From positions 1-64,000 of the forward strand of contig JANBPK010001492.1 in assembly GCA_027579435.1 (NCBI GenBank): a DNA stretch of 64,000 nt, in the 5' to 3' direction. Positions 49,379 to 61,613 of this stretch are shown here, one piece after another; the stretch's first letter is position 1, and each line of letters starts with the position of its first letter. A program made the position numbers and the translations under genes. The notes beneath the pieces are model-generated. The model was not told where the DNA came from. It made no database searches and saw nothing but the letters and a program-made list of their open reading frames with translations. This DNA comes from Candolleomyces eurysporus (Eukaryota > Basidiomycota > Agaricomycetes > Agaricales > Psathyrellaceae).

Positions 49379-50886
49379 ATGGTTTCGTTTACCGACCCCA
49401 AGGCTTTCGCTGACCCAGAAGACTCTGCCCTCGTCGCTGAGGCTAAGAAGCGCGTCGAACCACCTGTCGAATACAACTACACCGAGGTGTGGGGTATTAG
49501 TCCGTCATCGTGGGGTAGAACGCTCATTGAACGCCAATATTGCTTCATTTCATATCCAGCGGGATGTCATTCTCTATAACCTAGGCATTGGAGCCACAGA
49601 GCAGGAACTACAGTGGACCTTTGAAGCGCACGACGAATTCGCTGCTTTGCCCACTTTCGGCGTTATCCCTCAGTTCCCGTGCAGCACTAGTATTCCATTG
49701 GACTTCCTGCCCAATTTCAATCCTGTGCGTTTTCAACAAGGCTTTCGTAACGTTGGTTGTAGTATTAACGATATGTGTAATAGGCTAAGCTTCTCCATGG
49801 TGAGCAGTACTTGAGCATCAAGGCTCCGATTCCGGTCAGCGGTGAGCTTGTCAATGAAGCGAGGTGTGTTATGTCTTCCGGGTATTTCCTTCTGCAGGAA
49901 TACAAGTTAACCGTCTTTTAGGATATTGGAGGTTCTTGACAAGGGCAAGGCCGCTGCGGTGACCATCATAATCGAGACTCGGGACAAGCACACCGGTCAG
50001 CTCATCTTCGAAAACCAGTCCACCGTCTTCATCCGAGGGTCCGGTGGCTTTGGCGGAAAGCGGGTCGGAAAAGGTTTCGTGGTTGAATAATCACCCCCAC
50101 TATCCATCCATCTTGCTTACCCCGAATCTTTCCACTAGATCGTGGAGCAGCCACTGCCCCCAACGCGCCTCCCAAACGCAACCCTGACGTTGTGGTCGAG
50201 GAGAAGACGACCACCTTACAAGCGGCGCTATACAGGTGATTCTTCGGAACGCCCTTTTCCTGCTCATTATTTTATCCTGATGCCTCGTTTGTTCTCTTCC
50301 TTGTCAAAAGATTGAGCGGGGACTACAACCCACTCCACGTAAGTGTTCTTGTCCGTGTCGCGGTCCGTCGCTTAACAAGTAATTTCCGAACTTGTTGCAA
50401 CAGATCCAACCCGAGTTTGCTGCTATCGGCGGGTTCGACAAGCCCATCTTGCACGGGCTTTGCTCCATGGGTATCTCTGCGAAGCACGTCTTGAAAACGT
50501 TCGGCCCGTACAAGGATATCAAAGTCCGGTATGTCCTCCACGCATTTCATGCATGCATACTTCCTGATTCATTTCTTTTCATTTCTTTTTTTTCGTTCAT
50601 ATCAAACCACGACTTCGACTTTGACACGACGACTGATCGGGATTCTGCTGTCAATGTAGATTCGCGGGAGTCGTCTACCCAGGAGAAACGATCGTGACGG
50701 AGATGTGGAAAGAAGGGAACACGGTCATCTTCCGTACGTCTGGCCTTTTTCCAGATTCCAGGTCCAGTCGTGTACTGAGAGGTTTGTGCCGTTTCAACAA
50801 CAGGTGTCAAAGTCAAGGAAAGGAACTCGATTGCATTGTCTTCCGCCGCCGTCACCTTGGAAGATTCTTCGAAGGCTAAGCTCTAG
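49379..50886 (+). CDS. peroxisomal 2-enoyl-CoA hydratase 2 (MaoC hot-dog; hydratase part of Fox2)
   Basis: Model: 49379-49486, 49560-49724, 49784-49863, 49922-50073, 50139-50235, 50311-50338, 50404-50528, 50660-50733, 50804-50886, giving 303 aa. The N-terminal hot-dog half has [13 protein letters not shown] and [17 protein letters not shown]. The C-terminal half has the hydratase-2 signature [17 protein letters not shown] with catalytic Asp and His, then [16 protein letters not shown]. It ends EDSSKAKL, with AKL as PTS1. It hydrates trans-2-enoyl-CoA to (3R)-hydroxyacyl-CoA, the substrate of the neighbouring dehydrogenase. Both genes ending in AKL fits import as separate proteins. Confidence 0.94.
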
Positions 50887-51023
50887 AAATCTGATCCTGT
50901 CATGATGTTGTATGATGATTTTATCATTCGGAATAGATGGGTTTCGCGTATTTTACGACAAGGAGTCCATAACGGATCGATTAGAAGAAATATTTGAAAG
51001 CATAATTATCAGAAGGGGTAGCA

Positions 51024-53682
51024 TTAGCGACATTGTGTGAGTACACCAGAAGGATCAGTGCCTATGGACACGTTAGGATCTGGGATGAACGTGTAAAACT
51101 ATGACGAGCTGCTTACCTGGATAGAACCAGAAGGTAACAGCAAGGATCACGTAGAGACCTTGAAACATCGGCGTCAATCGCTGTGACACGCGAGGAAGGT
51201 AGGAAGTTACATACACATGAGAATAAATCCTTCGAGCCAGTTTGACTTGCCGTCCTGAACCACATAATTTACGGTAAGGACTACGGGCGAAGAAGTTAGC
51301 TAACGTAGTAGTCGCCAATTTCGGAGATATGTTTACCTGAAAGGAAAAGAGCAACCGACTCGTAGGGATCGAACAGCAAGGTGAGAGGCTTTCCAAGTAT
51401 CCAACCTAGTGTTACAACAAACCTGAGTGGGGCAATGATGGTCAGTTGGAACACGCCTTCATCGGGAAGCCATCAGCACTCACGGAATGACGAAGAGTGC
51501 AATTTGCTGATAATTGATTAGAAAGGGCTACACGACTCGCATAGGGTAAACGACTCACAATGCTGGATCCAACAGCAACACCCAAAGATAGGGTCAACTT
51601 GTCCTTAACCGAGACGGTGACGGCAGTGAGATGTTCTGATTAATGGTTGATAGATCTGTTAGCAAGTGATTTAGAGAGAAAAATGTATCTTGTCCCACCT
51701 GCTGCATTTCCGACAATGGGGAGCAAGATCATTCCAACGAACTCCTTACTAAGCTTCCCTGATTCCGTGACTCCCTTGATGGAATCTACCAGCCATTCTG
51801 CAGTTACTGCGACAAGCTGGAAAACGAACGCTGAACGTCAACGAAGGTTTCGAGAAAATCGTGGAGCAAGCTAAGAACGTACCACGGTGACAATGACTAG
51901 AGCACCGATAGAGACCCATAGATTCATACAAGGTACTTCAATTTCATCCTCTTCTTCAACCGGGCCTTCTTCGTTTGCAGCGGTCGGAGGCGTACTCTTC
52001 TCCTTTGAAAAAGGATTCGCTTTGCCGATTTTCCTAGAGAGCCGGGCGAGCTGTTTCTTCTTGTCAGCATGATAATTGGTCGATTTGAAGATGTGATCCC
52101 CCGTGTCGGCATAGAGGTTTGAATGTGAAAATAGCTGGAAGAAGAGGTATGCGATATAGACTTTTGATCGTCCGTGTCCGTTAGAATCGCTGAACCATGG
52201 TGCATGGAAAAGAGAAGAGCTACTCACTGACTAGTAAGATGATCGCTACGCCGTGGCTAACAGAGAGGATATAGGTGCCCTCTGTCGAGTCATCGAGGTC
52301 GGGGACGGAGAAATGGAAAGCTGCTGGAAGCAAGACAGCTATTACGCTAACAGTTAGCAGAGATGAGTTGAGTTGGGTTGCGCCTGGTGTTACTCTCGAA
52401 TTAGAATCTCCTACTGGAAGGTAAGCCGAAGGCGAAAACCCACTGATTCCAAATCCTTGTTCTGAAAACCGCGTCCCTCCAGCAAAGAAGCACATCCCGA
52501 GAACAAGCACTACCAGACGACTTCATCAGCGAAGGCCAAAGTCAACATGGATATGAACTTACAGAGGTTGCTCAGAATGGATCCTACCACTTAATCGTCG
52601 AGGATGGGAGTTAGGATACATCATAGAGGGCAGGTAAAAATTCCTTACAGGATGCTTGGACAATACGCAATTCACATTTGACGAGGGCAATTATCTGAAA
52701 GAATTGAATAAGTCGACAAATTTGTTAGCTCACAATTGACTTACCGCAACAATAAGTTCGACACTGTTTACCGAAACCGTAAGAACGCAAATCCACGGAC
52801 ATATCGTTAAGAGGCTTACGCATTTCCCTGGTATAGATAGATCAGCGAGGTCTTCGGTCATATAACGTAAATCGTACCAGTGTGGCATTCATCAACCCAG
52901 CCAACGTCTGGCCCACCCGCAGTGACAGTTCTTCAGTAGCAAAGCCAAGCAGCTGAAAAATCGGGGTTTCCTGGTGAGCGGCAGTCGCCTAGTTTACCAT
53001 AGAGTCGACATGCTCACTTTGGCTAGCGGTATGATGGCAATAAAAGAAACTGTGGAGCACCGCGTCAGGATGCGAGCTGCGCATTAATAGACACTTCAAC
53101 TCACAAACGAAAATTAGGGTATCTCTGGCACCAAACGAGTGAGGGAGGGCAAAATTAAGGGCCCACTGGACGAACTGTTAGTCGCTAGCAACAGTTGATA
53201 GGTAAAAGACGACGCACAGAAACGGGTATAAAAACAAGCAAGACATTCAGTTCTATCAAAGTTCAAGTTCATTAGACATTCCATTCCCATTCAAAAGCAA
53301 TAGAAAACGCACTCGAGCAAAGCAAAAACGCCTTGACACTAGCCAAGGCAGTCGGCTCTTCGCCAATCGGTTTTGACGGCGTCATCATCTCCAGCGTTCT
53401 CCTCCGAATATCGGATAATCTTGAACTCCTCCTCGGCTGCGCAGTCCTCCCAAGGTCGTCGGTTACAGCTGTCGTTTGCGCAGAGACATATGCATGTCTA
53501 TCATCTTCCCCGACTCTGGGGGAGTGGAGAGGCGACTCCACAAGCTCTCCTGGGGGGCTGTTGGAGTGGCCTACAGTCGTCGACTCTCTTGAATGGCCAT
53601 ACGATAGGGCTGCAAGATTAACCTCGATCAAAATCCCGTCCTATGCACATAAGGAATACATGCGTTCCCCACCTATAGACAT
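51024..53682 (-). CDS. VCX1: vacuolar Ca2+/H+ exchanger, Vcx1/CAX family (19 exons)
   Basis: Model: 53682-53673, 53609-53313, 53252-53218, 53165-53105, 53049-53018, 52952-52878, 52827-52820, 52763-52745, 52694-52649, 52589-52563, 52509-52228, 52160-51883, 51816-51699, 51635-51559, 51506-51484, 51422-51337, 51280-51215, 51158-51117, 51061-51024, giving 539 aa. The first exon (10 nt) is chosen because it supplies an ATG and joins in phase. The seventh exon is 8 nt and completes GNAVELIVAIIALVKCELR, the first CAX signature. The second is GNAAEHLTAVTVSVKDKL with VAVGSSIQIALFV. An acidic regulatory stretch (EEGPVEEEDEIEV) lies between the halves, and about eleven membrane helices are expected. It pumps cytosolic Ca2+ into the vacuole using the proton gradient. 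Confidence 0.93.
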
Positions 53683-55213
53683 GTCCTTGAGACTGAGCAA
53701 GAGGAAAAAGCAGGAGAGAGCAGGGGGAAAAAGAGGTTAGAAGCGTTCAGGTATGTGTACAGCCCCCGAAGCCGAACCGATTATATGCGTGATTTATACT
53801 TAGCTCTAGCCCGAATGCTTCGAGGTTGCAAGGTGGCGAAAGCTATTTTAAGAACCGCTGTGTAACGGTTCCTGCGCCATGAATGATTGCGTCCATCGTC
53901 ATCATCGACCGTTCGACCGGCGTACCTAGACTCCACTGATGGTCTTTCCGTTTCAAAACGAGGACGTCGTCTGCGCACATGCGCCGCTCGACCGAGTGGA
54001 ATGCAAGAGGCATTCATTCAACACCAGGAGGTCTGGTCTGGGAAGCCGGTCACGCGTGTCGGAAAGCGATAGTTTCCAAGTACGTACGATGTGCTCGACA
54101 GCATTGCTATTTCTAGCGTTGCACAGGCTTTGAGAAGCGAGGTCACTGGAAAGAACTGCGCACGGCGGCAGGGCTGAACCATTGTCCATTATTTTCTGTC
54201 AGCAGGTACCACTGTGTTCACAGCTACAGCCGTTTGAGGGCGTCCAGAGACTGCAGCCGACCGCAGGAGCACAGGAAATTCAGGGTGCCATTCTCGGAGA
54301 CGGTGAGACCTCGCCGAGGGAAGGATTGGACGTCGGCCCCACGTAGTCAAGGACATGCGACAGCGTCGAAAGAGGCTCCAAGGAGGTTATGAGAGCGTTC
54401 GAGCAGCCGGATTCGGGGGCAAGTCGACTGGGTCCGGCTCCGAGTCACCGACGGTGGCGCCTTCTCTCTGGGGTGGCCAAGGCCAATTACGATGGGTAGG
54501 TAATATGCATTGGACGTCGTAGAGCAAATCGGAAGGCAAGAAAGAAAGAACGGAGGGAACCGAGCGGCGAATATTTGTACTCTCGTCATGCCAAGAACTA
54601 ACACCAGCGCCAAGCGCATTCCAAGAGCATTGCAAAACAGCCATCTCATTTTTTTTTCAGTCGAGGGGACAACCGTAAGTACCAGTAAGCAACGTCAGTA
54701 ACTAGTCGATGGAGGTGTATGCTACGATGTATATAATGTGTGTATGGCCCGTTAGCGCTAAGTAATAGATAAAAATACAAGGAGGAAAGCGTGCGTCAAT
54801 GGCAAGTAAACCAAGAAAAAGCGAGATGTGCGAGAGCGAGAGATGAATGAGTAGGGGAGAGATAGATAGCACATACACAGATAAGTTAGATGGTGGATAT
54901 AGTCAGTACCGTTGCAACCGTGAACACGAAAACCTTTTGTCCCGAAACCTGAGAGAGTAGAGAAAGCGTAAATCATCAAAACGACCACAAAACCAAGACC
55001 GAAAGAGAAATAGAGAAGAATTCCAAAGTGCTGCCCGTCGGATGTCGTGCTTTTGCGTGTGCCCGTGATGGCGAGTCGTTACAATTTTGAGGGATAATGT
55101 ATAGGGTATGAGGGGCGCTTCACCAAGCGTCGTGGTGGTGAAGTGCGTTCTTGAAATTAGTGCAGGACATCACAGCTCGAGCACATCGTCGAGGCCGAGA
55201 TATTATTCTGGAC
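53683..55213. other. 1.5-kb intergenic region, no confident gene
   Basis: This region lies between the promoter of the exchanger gene and the 3' end of the F-box gene, both on the minus strand. A 100-codon minus ATG frame at 54347-54649 has a hydrophobic start but no other support. Nothing else is coding-like. Confidence 0.5.
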
Positions 55214-57588
55214 TCAGCCCTGGTAGGCGAACGAGACGGCTCCATACAAGCCATCCTCGCGGCCGAGCATTCCAAATCCATGGAGAATCTAGAGGAGAAA
55301 TGGAAGACGCCTTAGTATGATACTTAAAACTTTAACTCAAGAAGCGTAGACTTACCTCCATCTTCCTCGCATGCCAACCAACTCCACTGCTAACATTTCC
55401 ATTTGCATCGGAGAGCTTCTCCATCTCAACACGGAACGGATGATCAGGAGCAAGATCCCTCCTCAACACTGCACCGCCCTCCGCGGCGACCCACGAGCTG
55501 GCCGTATCGACATACCATCCACGGCCGCCCTTGCTGCGGACAATGCGCCAGGAACCGGCCCCTGATCCCAAGTTGCTGAGCATCGTTTTCGAGAGCTCGA
55601 TAACACGAAGTCGTGTGGGAGCTGGCTTAGGGACAGCTGCCGCCGTGATGCTGAACGTAAAGGGTGGCGTACATAAGGGTCTGATGATATCTGCGTGGAG
55701 CGACATGGAAGCTTGTCGGGGTTGAGCGCGATCGAGTTCAGGAGATGTGTTGATCAAAGTCAAGACCTCCACGTTGGGAGCCTTGCCCTTGACAAAGGCA
55801 GTGATAGCCTTCAACTCGACGTTGGGAATGTGAGAGAGACCGAGGGATCGGAGTTTAGGGAAGGGTTTCGCTGCGGCAAGGATCTCCTTGGTGAATGGAG
55901 CGCTCGACATGTCGAGATAGACGAGCTCGCCATTGACGAAAGCAGGGGCTTCGGTAACAATGGCTCGAAGGTCCTCCTCGGTGAGAGGCGAGACGTAGGT
56001 CATATCACCAAAGAGATTGAGCTCAGTGAGCTGCGAGGTGACTGGAGAATCGACCAAGAAGTTCTTGATGCTTTCGCTGGTGAGCTTGATGCATCGAGCC
56101 ATGGCAAGAGACTCGAGTCGAAGAGTGGGAGAGGCAGCAAGACTGTCAAGGATCTCCGATGTGATGCGAGTACCCGACACGTCAAGATGGGTGAGGTGAG
56201 AGAATGCAAGGAGGAACGGTCCCAGGTAGCGGGGCAAGATGGACTTGACACCACGCAAGCCAAGTCGCCTCATACCGGGGAAAGAGATAGGCTCAAAGTG
56301 GAGAGCTGCACGAGCCGCGCGGCTACGGCGAGACTCTTCGTCCTCATCTCCGCTAGACTCAGCTTCAGGAGGTAGAAGGTGAGTCGTGACGAATTCAGAA
56401 AAGGCATTCACAAAGACTGCGCTAATGCATCCAGTGAAGTCAACAGCCTCCAAATCCTTGCATTCTCTGCGACGCTCTCTGTCCTCTTCCTCAGTTCCGT
56501 CCACATCCATCAAGGCGCGACCCCTAGACTGACGTCCTCTTCCACCTGAGGGAGCACCGCGAAGGAACAGCTCGTTGAGAACTGGGAGGGTCAACGCGCC
56601 GTCCATATATTCGGTGGCTCCAAAGGCCGTGAGGTTGGGTAGTTCCTATGCAACAAATGTGTTACCACGCTTTGACCAGCGGCTAAAAAAAAATAAATAA
56701 AGCATACCTTTAGAACGGCTTGGACTCGGTCACCGGTCACGAAGCGACTGTTGACACCTTCTTCAACCGAACGACGCATTCCGATCGTGCGGAAGTGATT
56801 AAAATCAAGATGGCGCACATAGCGTCCAGGGCGAGGGTCATTGGGAGAAGGGACTAGAATATTGCATCATTAATGATGGGAAGACGCAAATAGTGCGCAA
56901 TGGCACTCACCATACACTCCAGGCGCACGCTGGTCCATGGCGGTTTGGAAAGCGTCGCTGATCGAGCGCACGATTTTCCAGCGTGCGGGGGACTTGCTCT
57001 TGGGGCGGAGTCGCCTGGGGCTGGGGTTTCGAGAGGGGATCGGGGACAGCAAGTCGACCGAAATAGCGTCTTCNGGGGAGGTCGAGCTGGGTGTCGATGA
57101 AGAGCGACTCTTCGAGGCGGCGGGCCTCTTCCTTTTCGACCTCCGAGGCAGCGGAAGCGATGGCGACATCGGTCGCGGCTTTGATGGTCACGTCCATGAC
57201 ATTGTCGACGGACTCTTCTTCGTAGTTCCAGGCGATCTGATCGACGAGGGCAAGCCATGTGCGAGGGAGCCGAACCTCGAGTCTGTGGTGTGGTGAGATG
57301 CAAGTCGGGAGATCGAGTCAAATATGAGGCGCACCTGTGCCACAACCAGGGCTTAGCCGCTGCGTACCATCCGTGATTCAACAGGCAGCAGTTTGCGAGG
57401 GTATGGCGACTCTCTGTCTCTGACCAGCTGGCCGGTGGAACAGAGGAGGGTTGGCCGGTGGGGATGCCGTTAGACGAGATTATCGGGTCCAGGGACGACT
57501 CCTGGGGCGGGAGGCCGGCCGTGTAGACTTGGGCACAGATGGCATAGAGGATCTCTGGGGGAAATTCAAAGGTAGCTGGAGTGGACAT
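55214..57588 (-). CDS. F-box protein with leucine-rich-repeat-like region (N at 57074 breaks the frame)
   Basis: Model: 57588-57335, 57282-56911 (delete N at 57074), 56853-56708, 56645-55356, 55288-55214, giving 711 aa. Without the N the sum is exactly in frame. The N-terminus FEFPPEILYAICAQVY with CCLLNHGWYAAAKPWLWHRL is an F-box-like start. Exon 4 encodes LRR-like units (LTHLDVSGTRITSEILDSL, RLESLAMARCIKLTSESI, LTELNLFGDMTYVSP, LRSLGLSHIPNVELKAI). The last exon gives ILHGFGMLGREDGLYGAV. It is a likely SCF substrate receptor with unknown substrate. A Ser/Pro/Arg-rich insert (SRNPSPRRLRPKSKSPAR) lies near residue 180 and is lost if the N is kept. Confidence 0.9.
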
Positions 57589-60500
57589 TCAAATAGCGGA
57601 GTAGTTTTGGAAGGAGAGGAATTGAGGGAAGCTGGTGGAGCAAGCAAGGAAAGAGGAAAGCCAAGCGGTTTTATATATTCCCCCGCCCCGTTAGTCACTG
57701 CCCGGTCTTGCCTTTTCCGGAATGTTTGTCGACAATCTCGAACAAGAAAAAGCCCCGGTGGCCGGATCTTGCGGGTCCCTGGCACAAACGTGTCATAATT
57801 TCGCTCCGGGCCTGACGAAAAAACAATTCAAAAAGGCGCAACATCCCTCTGATGGTCTGTTCTCGCTCCCAGCAACACCACATAACATGTCGTCGATTTG
57901 TCTGGACGACCCACCACCGGGCCAAGGGTCATGGGATCACCCCGGGCGGCACATGATCGCTAACATATTCGGGCTCGCGGCCTCGCTCCTTGCTCAATAC
58001 TCGCCAAACTCGCCTCGTTCCCGTGACAAGCAATTGATGTTCCTGGAACTTCATCCTACACTAGCCATTGAACGTTCGCCTCCCTGGATCTTGGTTCTTC
58101 CTTACCAGAAAATAGCTGAACCCTGTTTCTCGTCGATCTCGTGGCGCCGATTTCTCTCCTTCATCGAGCTGGTATTTTTGGGAACAGGGTCTCGGATAAA
58201 TGCCTTCATCACCTGGTGTCCATCTCGACGGCTTTGCAGTTAACCTGGACTGAACATCACTTTTGTCCTGATGTGCCAAGGCCCGAACTTGATCTATTCT
58301 TTGGGGGAGGCATGCGATCGCATGGTACTAGCCCATCTATCCGTAACCCTTGGCTGGCTTACCTCGGATCGCCTTCTCATGCTCCCAAGTCAGACAGCTT
58401 CTGCGAACACGCCCACGCGTCAATAATAACCCTGGTATNAAACGCCNAAAATATCACGCCAAAAACTCCTCATACAGAGTAAGTATAGTCTCCCTTACCG
58501 TGGACCAACGGAAATGACCCGTCAACTTCGCCTCTTCCCATGCACACTCCCTTTTTCCATCAAACACCCGGCAAACACACTTGCTCTTTACGCGACCCCA
58601 GCGGGCGTCTCTCTCGGCTGCGCGATACGCGTGTATTATTCCAGGCTCGAGGACGCTTAGATCTCATGTGGTTTCCAATCAAATTGGTACGTTCTTCGCC
58701 ATACTGACGCCTTCTCGACCACCAGGCGCTACGCACCTTCCTGAAGCTTCCTAGGTCCTCCAAAAGCTAGTGACCTCACCCCCCCCTGATGATCACACCG
58801 AGTGGCACCCATAGGCATCGATTCACATTGGTTTAATTCTTTGCCGTTGGATCCATCCATAGGTTGGCTTATAGACTACCCCGCACCAATAGGCAGCTCC
58901 GCTGTCAAACATACCCCACAGCCTCCGCCGCCCAATCCGCCGCACTCAACAGGCTCCGTTGGCCTAGGATGGTAGAAAACGGATCTAGATCGTCTTTCAC
59001 CTCTGCTGAGACGTGCTCGTATGTCACAGTGGACCCGTGACCTCTTTCTTCCCCAACATGAATAGGCTTGGTATTGCTGATGGACGTGTACATCTACTGC
59101 GAGGGTCTCCCCCTCGCCTACGCCCTTCTCGCCTTCACACGATCCTACCACGGTGAGGTTGAAGGTAAGCAAGGAACCTTTCCGCGTTCATACGACTGAA
59201 ACGTTCAACTACAGCTGTTGTATTTTTTCTCGGAACTGGGATGCACGTTCGATGTACTAGGCTTTGGGCGTCTCCACGGCAAGACCAATTTAAATTCCGT
59301 GGCATCTCCGGACCGTATGAACTGAATTGAATGTACCTGTCCAAGTCAGTTTTTGGTTCCACCTTTGTCGACGTCGGCCAAGACGTCTATTCCGACGTCA
59401 GTGGATAGACCTCACATGAGAACCCCATGTAATCCCGAGTGGATGGGATGACAAGCTTTCGTAGTCATCGATCATCTCCAACTTTGCGTTTCGTTTCGTT
59501 AGGTTCCGTCCGTGTGTTCGACCGTCCGTTTGTCCGCCCGCCCTGCATTCTGGAGCTTGAAACGCTCCGACCGCGCTGCTGCATTATGGAGGCTGCATTC
59601 GTCATTACGCCGCTGCAGTCGCTTAGATTTTTATGTCAGGTGCTTCTCAAGGTGCGATTCAATCCTTCTGGTTTATATATACACTCAAACTGCCGACTGC
59701 CGACAAAATGAAGCTTGGCAGAAAGTTATTCAAGAACTACGGGCAGNAAAAATTGGTACTCATCGTCAACAGCATGCTCTACCTCTAGTACCTCCATGGA
59801 CATCAGCACAACGAATTCCATCCTTGCGTCGATGTCGGACGGTCGCCATCGGAACCTTCGGCCGGAAAACTCGAAGTGGCGTCGCCGCGCCATCACAGAT
59901 TGAACTCGTACGTGTGTATAATTGACATAGCCATCGGTCCTTGCATAGCGATGCCGGACTACAAGGGAGGCCTCGACTGACTACAAAATCACAGGAAATA
60001 AACCCTGTGACTTTCAAACGGAACATAGAGACTTATTCCCATTTTAGCAGGATCTGCAGGTATATAAGCTGGACACACGCAAAAGAAAGACCCTTGCAAG
60101 TACCCGCGAAAGACCAACGCTATTCGGCTCCCTAAAACTTCGACTTCGGTCGTCCCATTAATCAAAGCCTTACCACCAAAAATTCTAAAAGGCAGCTTCC
60201 ACGTTCGCCAAGCCTCCTGCGCACTTTCATCATCATCATTTGAGAAGATGAATGTTCACAGTCAAACTTGGCCTGACGCAAAACCCTGACCAACCGTGAT
60301 CGGTTGGTCGATCAAGGGTCCTGGTGGATCCCTGAAGCCATCGAAATCTGGACTCTTTTTTTCGCAAATAGCATTTCTTCACCAATCACGAATGCCGAGG
60401 GGTTACGCGTTACATACTCACGAGATAGTTCCCAAGAAGCTGACGGTAATGAAAGAGGAGATCTCGGCGAAACGTAGTAGGTTCTGTCTTATTTTTGTTT

Positions 60501-60773
60501 CAAGCATGCAAAGTCAGGAAGTACAAACAACAAGGATCTATTGGCCATTGGACAGACATGTGTGTAATGGGGTGCAATCTAAAATAACCAGCAATCGGCG
60601 CGTCGAACGCAGCCCCTTGCGGTCTCGAGAACTTTGGGAAATGGAGGGGGATATTATTAGAGCACGAACCGGAAACGCAGTTCTTCCGTGGACGTCGAGC
60701 GTAGAGACGGAGACACCCAGTAGGAAGGCATAGCCCAAGGAAAACAAACCGAAGCTGTCGCGCAGTCAGTGAA
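57589..60773. other. 3.2-kb gene-poor stretch with three Ns
   Basis: Between the F-box start and the Erg28 stop I find no large gene. A 173-codon plus frame (57722-58243) lacks any protein-like signature. On the minus strand 58890-59360 has several overlapping open frames and intron-like junctions, but no single in-frame chain with a start. Ns lie at 58439, 58447 and 59747. TATA-like sequences lie near 59672 and 60060. One small ORF candidate is listed separately. Confidence 0.5.
59708..59903 (+). CDS. candidate 64-residue ORF, open only if the N at 59747 is deleted
   Basis: ATG follows a TATATA element by about 30 nt. With the N kept, the frame stops after 26 codons. With it deleted, as is needed in the three confident genes with an exonic N, the frame runs 195 nt to TGA. 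The product begins MKLGRKLFKNYGQKNWYSSS, has a Ser/Thr-rich centre (STACSTSSTSMDISTTNS) and a basic end (NSKWRRRAITD). No signal peptide, membrane helix or known family is seen. The very short leader argues for caution. Confidence 0.3.
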
Positions 60774-61460
60774 TCACGGGCGAACGTAATACTCGTACTG
60801 CTGGAACATCCAGATAAGCGAGGTAGCTGATAGGTTCGGGCTCTGAGTAAAAAAAGATTGTTGCGAGTTGACTGGAGGAATTATCACGTACTGGAGACTA
60901 TACAAGGGCTCAGAACGCCCGCGTTGATCTTCGCACTTTTGAAGATGAGCAACTCGGAGGAGAAATGCCCGAATGCGATGAGGTAAGTGAACAGGGCCAT
61001 ATCATACAGTCTAAAGGAAGAAGCCTCTGGGTGAGTCGGAGGTTTGGAACTCCAGTACGGAGGTCACGTACGCTTTGTTGTTGATGTTGTAGGCGGCGTA
61101 GAAACGTACGACAGCCGAGGTGAGCGTCCATACGGCAAACGTCCTGGCCTGAAGCGGCGTCACTGAAGGAGAAAGAACCTTTGAATTGGACGCAGTCATG
61201 TGGAGGTGGAGAGCGCGCACCGACGGCCGTCTTGTCATATATTCTTTTGGTGAGTTTGAGCGTTAGGAAGTTTTGAAGCGAATTGAAGACTGCGGTAGTT
61301 GCAACGAGCAGCTGCCAGTATCCGAGCCAGCCATCGGACTGGGGAAGGTCTAGAACACGTTGAGCGACAATATGACGCGTCCTGACGGCGACTTACAAGG
61401 AATAATGCGGTCGAGCATGGGGAAGATAGAGGAGAGAATGTAATAGGACGTGGCAACCAT
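60774..61460 (-). CDS. ERG28: ergosterol biosynthesis scaffold protein Erg28
   Basis: Model: 61460-61397, 61349-61221, 61162-61072, 61010-60892, 60826-60774, giving 151 aa. The four-helix membrane protein shows the Erg28 pattern: LPQSDGWLGYWQLLVATTAVFN, LQARTFAVWTLTSAVVRFYAAYN, DMALFTYLIAFGHFSSELLIFK and VSTTSLIWMFQQYEYYV at the end. Erg28 tethers the C-4 demethylation enzymes Erg25, Erg26 and Erg27 in the ER membrane. The last acceptor was placed after CCTATCAG because the earlier CTCAG gives the wrong frame. Confidence 0.93.
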
Positions 61461-61613
61461 GGATCGTCTATGCCTGGAGTGTGCCTGGTGATGGGATTTG
61501 TCATCAAATGTAATAATTGCTAACAAAAGGGCCCCGAAATTCAGGAACGCGAGAGGGGGAGGAAGTTTGGAGCTTGCCAGTTGGCGCTGTCGTCGTCGTT
61601 GTTACGGGATGCA

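Noticed and set aside
54347..54649. 100-codon minus frame with a hydrophobic, signal-like start
   Set aside because: There is no downstream domain, no cysteine or repeat pattern typical of a secreted effector, and no splice or promoter signal. It is probably chance.
57722..58243. 173-codon plus ATG frame divergent from the F-box gene
   Set aside because: The composition looks like translated promoter DNA, no motif is visible, and it overlaps the F-box leader.
58876..59362. Possible multi-exon minus-strand gene
   Set aside because: Several open frames and GT-AG borders exist, but no chain gives a start, consistent phase and stop together. It is kept only as a finding on the gene-poor island.
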